Shown here: positions 6,596-8,962 of the stretch, piece by piece | How the letters are laid out: the number at the start of each line of letters is the position of its first letter | Numbering within the stretch: position 1 is the stretch's first letter | NCBI GenBank assembly: GCA_018663565.1 | Contig: JABJQE010000274.1 | Location: 1 to 8,962 of the forward strand | Direction: 5' to 3' | Origin: Phycisphaerae bacterium | GTDB lineage: Bacteria > Planctomycetota > Phycisphaerae > Phycisphaerales > SM1A02 | DNA: 8,962 bases | Program-made: the position numbers and the translations under genes | Notes under the pieces: model-generated | The model's input: only the letters and a program-made list of their open reading frames with translations | The model's database searches: none | What the model was told of the DNA's origin: nothing

Positions 6596-7750
6596 ATGTT
6601 CATCCTTCTCGGGACCGATCTCCCCCACTCCCGCCGGCCTGTAGTGACTGAAGCGCTCATCGTGCTGATGATGCTTGCGTACCTCGCAGTGCTGGTCATT
6701 GGAGCGAATGATCGAGAGGCCGCAGCGAGGCTCATTGACCAGTTAGCACTCTCGGCCAATGACTTTCATTGGTGGCAGGTCATCACGTATCAGTTCACCC
6801 ACGACAACCCATTCATGGGCGGTACCGAGCACCCACTGCTCCGGCTCGCCCACCTCGGCTTCAACCTCATGGGGCTCTGGGTCTTCGGCAGCGCTATTGA
6901 GGGCCGGATGGGACGAGCTGGCTTTGTCTGCTTCGTGCTCCTTGGTGGCATCGTGGCCGGCCTTGCCCACATCGCGACCTCTCCGGCGCCGGTCATCGGC
7001 GCAAGCGGCGCTGTCTGTGGTCTCGTCGGCGGATTCATCATGCTCTTCCCGCGGTGCCGCATCAGAGTGCTTGTCATCTTCTTCCTCATTACATTTTGGA
7101 TGGCGCCAGCGATGCTCATCATCGCGCTATGGGTGGCACTCGACTTGATTGGCTGGGTTGGATTGAGCGATGCCGGCACAGCCTATGCGGCCCACTTGGG
7201 AGGATACGCTTGGGGAGCTGCGACGGCACTGGCCTTGTTACCAACGCCGGCAGTCAGACGAGATGGAACAGACGTGGTCGCGCTGCTCAAACACCGCAAT
7301 CGTCGCCGCGTCATGTCTCAAGTCGTCAACGCGCCGCGATCCAAGACACTTCCCCGTGAGGCGGTTGTAGACCCAGCTTCGGCATTCCTCGCAGCGGTGC
7401 GATCCCGCATCGCTCGGGGCCAACTTGAACAGGCCGCAGATCACTGGTGCCGAGAGGCTGGCTCATATGAGGATGCTGTCCTGTCAGAACGCGACCAACT
7501 CGCGCTAGCGAATCAACTCCAAGCCATGAACAAGAGAGACGACGCCGCAGACGCCTACAGGCGGTACCTTGGAAAGTACGCGGCGGCCCCATCTGCAAAC
7601 GAAGTACGGCTCCTACTTGGACTGCTACTTGTGCGGTTTCTCGGCAAGGGGCAAGAAGCCGTCCCACTCCTTGAGCACGCGAGAGACGCAGCCACATCCG
7701 AGCAACGCCGCGTGCTCGCGGACACCCTGCTTGGGGAGGCGACCACATGA
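6596..7750 (+). CDS. Rhomboid-family intramembrane serine protease with TPR-like C-terminal region
   Basis: A 384-residue membrane protein. Rhomboids cut transmembrane substrates inside the membrane with a Ser-His dyad. Here the Ser is Ser137 in GASGAVCG and the His is His200 in YAAHLGGYAWG; the supporting HxxxN motif is His86-Asn90 (HLGFN). About six hydrophobic segments are visible, near 20-36, 83-100, 108-126, 133-151, 157-190 (long, perhaps two) and 197-215. After a basic linker (about 220-248, including KHRNRRR), residues 260-380 are soluble and helical, with a TPR-like pattern (LANQLQAMNKRDDAADAYRR, then GQEAVPLLEHARDA). The ATG at 6596 is the only reasonable start: it precedes the first helix, and upstream codons in this frame look random. 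No strong ribosome binding site precedes it. The TGA overlaps the trpF start (ATGA), so the pair is likely one operon. Substrate unknown. Confidence 0.92.
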   Translation: MFILLGTDLPHSRRPVVTEALIVLMMLAYLAVLVIGANDREAAARLIDQLALSANDFHWWQVITYQFTHDNPFMGGTEHPLLRLAHLGFNLMGLWVFGSAIEGRMGRAGFVCFVLLGGIVAGLAHIATSPAPVIGASGAVCGLVGGFIMLFPRCRIRVLVIFFLITFWMAPAMLIIALWVALDLIGWVGLSDAGTAYAAHLGGYAWGAATALALLPTPAVRRDGTDVVALLKHRNRRRVMSQVVNAPRSKTLPREAVVDPASAFLAAVRSRIARGQLEQAADHWCREAGSYEDAVLSERDQLALANQLQAMNKRDDAADAYRRYLGKYAAAPSANEVRLLLGLLLVRFLGKGQEAVPLLEHARDAATSEQRRVLADTLLGEATT

Positions 7751-8391
7751 GCCTTGAACGCTGGAACGACCCGACGGAGCCCGGCTTGACCCGCATCAAG
7801 ATTTGCGGCCTTTGCGAGGCAGTCGACATTGAGGCCGCCGAAGCGGCGGGCGCCGATGCGATCGGTCTCGTCCTCGCCGAAGGATCGCCTCGACGTGTCA
7901 CAGAGACGCTCGCCGCGACGCTCGCCTCCATCGTGTCACACCGCATGGCCACCATTAGCCTGATGGTCAACCCTTCGGCAGATGACGTGCGAACACGGTG
8001 TACACCGTGGATACAATTGCATGGCCAAGAAGACGCCAACTGCGTTGCCGCTGCTTCTGCAATTGGCCCAGTCATTCGCGCTGTTCCATTTGATGACACA
8101 GACGCCATTCGGCAATGGGACGCCGACCCACATGTCGCCCGGCTTCTCATTGACGGTCACCGCGGCGGAAGCGGCGTACGTTTCGACCACAACGCATTTG
8201 CTGAAGTAGCCGCGACGATCACAACGCCATGGATTCTCGCTGGGGGGCTCGATCCGGATCAAGTCGCCAAGGGCATCGAAGTACTGCACCCGTGGGGAGT
8301 CGATGTGAGCAGTGGCGTAGAGTCAGCACGCGGTATCAAGGACCCGGCACGCATTGCCGCGTTCTGCGACGCTGTTCGCGCCGCATCATGA
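7747..8391 (+). CDS. trpF: Phosphoribosylanthranilate isomerase
   Basis: Catalyses the Amadori rearrangement of N-(5'-phosphoribosyl)anthranilate to CdRP, the third step of tryptophan synthesis from chorismate, in the cytoplasm. The 214-residue protein has the usual length and a TIM-barrel pattern. KICG at 18-21 carries the catalytic Cys20; the general acid Asp136 lies in LLIDG. Other family marks are SPRR at 47-50, IQLHG at 89-93, GGSG at 140-143, LAGGL at 164-168 and the phosphate-binding GVDVSSGVE at 184-192, followed by the typical GIKDPARIAAF end. GGAGG at 7735-7739, inside the rhomboid gene, lies 7 nt before the ATG, and the ATG overlaps the rhomboid stop by 4 bp. No other trp gene is in the window, so the pathway genes appear dispersed. 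The last 6 bp overlap the end of moaC on the other strand. Confidence 0.96.
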   Translation: MSLERWNDPTEPGLTRIKICGLCEAVDIEAAEAAGADAIGLVLAEGSPRRVTETLAATLASIVSHRMATISLMVNPSADDVRTRCTPWIQLHGQEDANCVAAASAIGPVIRAVPFDDTDAIRQWDADPHVARLLIDGHRGGSGVRFDHNAFAEVAATITTPWILAGGLDPDQVAKGIEVLHPWGVDVSSGVESARGIKDPARIAAFCDAVRAAS

Positions 8392-8850
8392 ATCAGGTGA
8401 CGTCTTTTCCTTCAAGATGAGGCGAGTGCCACTGATTGACAAATCCTTGTCGATGGCCTTCGTCATATCCCACAGCGTCAACGCGGCAATACTCACAGCC
8501 GTCAAGGCCTCCATCTCGACACCTGTCCGCGCGGTCACCACTGTTGAGGCCTCGATTCGAATGGCCTCAGGCGCGGCCCGCTCGAAGATCACTTCGACGT
8601 GATCGAGCGGCAACGTGTGGCACAGTGGAATAATGGCATCTACTCGCTTGGCGACCTGAATACCAGCAAGCCGAGCGACAGCGAGCGCCTCCCCCTTCGG
8701 CAGATCACCAGCCATGATGCGATTAAGTGTGCTTTCGGCCGCATGGAAGAATGACTCGGCCACCGCACGTCGACGGACGATTGGCTTTGATGAGACATCC
8801 ACCATGACGGCATGTCCTTCTTCATCGATGTGGGTCAGTCGCTCACTCAT
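8386..8850 (-). CDS. moaC: Cyclic pyranopterin monophosphate synthase (molybdenum cofactor synthesis)
   Basis: MoaC acts after MoaA in the first stage of molybdenum cofactor synthesis and converts the GTP-derived cyclic intermediate to cyclic pyranopterin monophosphate. The 154-residue protein matches the family in length and order: THIDEEGHAVMVDVS at 6-20, GIQVAKR at 63-69, IPLCHTLPL at 74-82, TGVEMEALTAVSIAAL at 109-124 and WDMTKAIDKD at 127-136. The last contains Asp128 and Lys131, which correspond to the known active-site pair. AAGGAG at 8857-8862 lies 6 nt before the ATG. The ATG overlaps the stop of the upstream amidohydrolase gene (ATGA, 8847-8850), indicating translational coupling, although the two pathways are not obviously linked. 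No other moa or moe gene is in the window. Its end overlaps trpF by 6 bp. Confidence 0.97.
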   Translation of the reverse strand: MSERLTHIDEEGHAVMVDVSSKPIVRRRAVAESFFHAAESTLNRIMAGDLPKGEALAVARLAGIQVAKRVDAIIPLCHTLPLDHVEVIFERAAPEAIRIEASTVVTARTGVEMEALTAVSIAALTLWDMTKAIDKDLSISGTRLILKEKTSPDS

Positions 8851-8962
8851 GACACGCTCCTTGGCTCAGCCGGAATATGGCCGCTCACTAGTTTTCCACC
8901 AATGTAGGTCGCTTGCACAGAAGCGGTACTTATGTCGGTAAACGGATCCCCCGACCACACCA
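8847..8962 (-). CDS. C-terminal end of an amidohydrolase-family protein (partial)
   Basis: The minus-strand frame is open from the right edge to a TGA at 8847-8849 and gives 37 residues. It opens with WSGDPF, then TDISTASVQATYIGGKLVSG. This is the standard ending of amidohydrolase-superfamily proteins of the imidazolonepropionase/dipeptidase type, in which W-S-G-D-P-F/L sits shortly before a final beta strand with I-x-G-G/R-K-x-V. The metal-binding residues lie upstream and are outside the window, so the substrate cannot be told. The stop overlaps the moaC start by 4 bp, and the moaC ribosome binding site lies within this gene, so the two are probably co-transcribed. Confidence 0.8.
   Translation of the reverse strand, partial: VWSGDPFTDISTASVQATYIGGKLVSGHIPAEPRSVS

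Noticed and set aside
7326..8150. 274-codon open frame on the minus strand
   Set aside because: It crosses the rhomboid tail and most of trpF, both well supported, and its translation shows no recognisable motif.

Overview
The window is about 9 kb of ordinary-looking, gene-dense bacterial chromosome with moderately high GC. It holds six complete or nearly complete genes, one citrate synthase gene with a frameshift, and two genes cut by the window edges. No tRNA, rRNA, insertion sequence, CRISPR array or phage gene was seen. Secreted proteins, a PDZ-less HtrA-like protease behind a small beta-rich N-terminal region, a large FG-GAP/VCBS repeat protein and many start sites close to GGAG-type ribosome binding sites fit a Gram-negative bacterium. 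Planctomycetota, perhaps a Phycisphaerae relative, is my best guess. That assignment is inference from protein style, not from a marker gene.

Layout: (1) 1-76 (+) is the last 24 codons of a hydrophobic membrane protein. (2) 151-1911 and 1908-2849 (-) form a two-gene operon: an HtrA-like serine protease, then a 586-residue exported protein of unknown function, joined by an ATGA overlap. (3) A 154-bp divergent control region (2850-3003) carries a perfect 12-bp palindrome and a second inverted repeat that touches the ribosome binding site of the next gene. (4) 3004-5277 (+) is a secreted FG-GAP/VCBS repeat protein with eight calcium-loop motifs. (5) 5293-6440 (-) is citrate synthase, in two reading frames because of an apparent one-base loss near 6217-6220. 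(6) 6596-7750 and 7747-8391 (+) are a rhomboid-family membrane protease with a TPR-like tail and phosphoribosylanthranilate isomerase (trpF), again joined by an ATGA overlap. (7) 8386-8850 (-) is moaC, preceded by the 3' end of an amidohydrolase gene (8847 to the edge), again with an ATGA overlap.

Functionally the window mixes envelope and exported-protein genes (protease, exported partner, FG-GAP protein, rhomboid) with housekeeping metabolism (TCA cycle entry, tryptophan synthesis, molybdenum cofactor synthesis). Three transcription units show translational coupling through 4-bp start/stop overlaps. I found no convincing new biological system. The points most worth following up are the citrate synthase frameshift, the double palindrome between the protease operon and the FG-GAP gene, and the coupled protease plus unknown exported protein.
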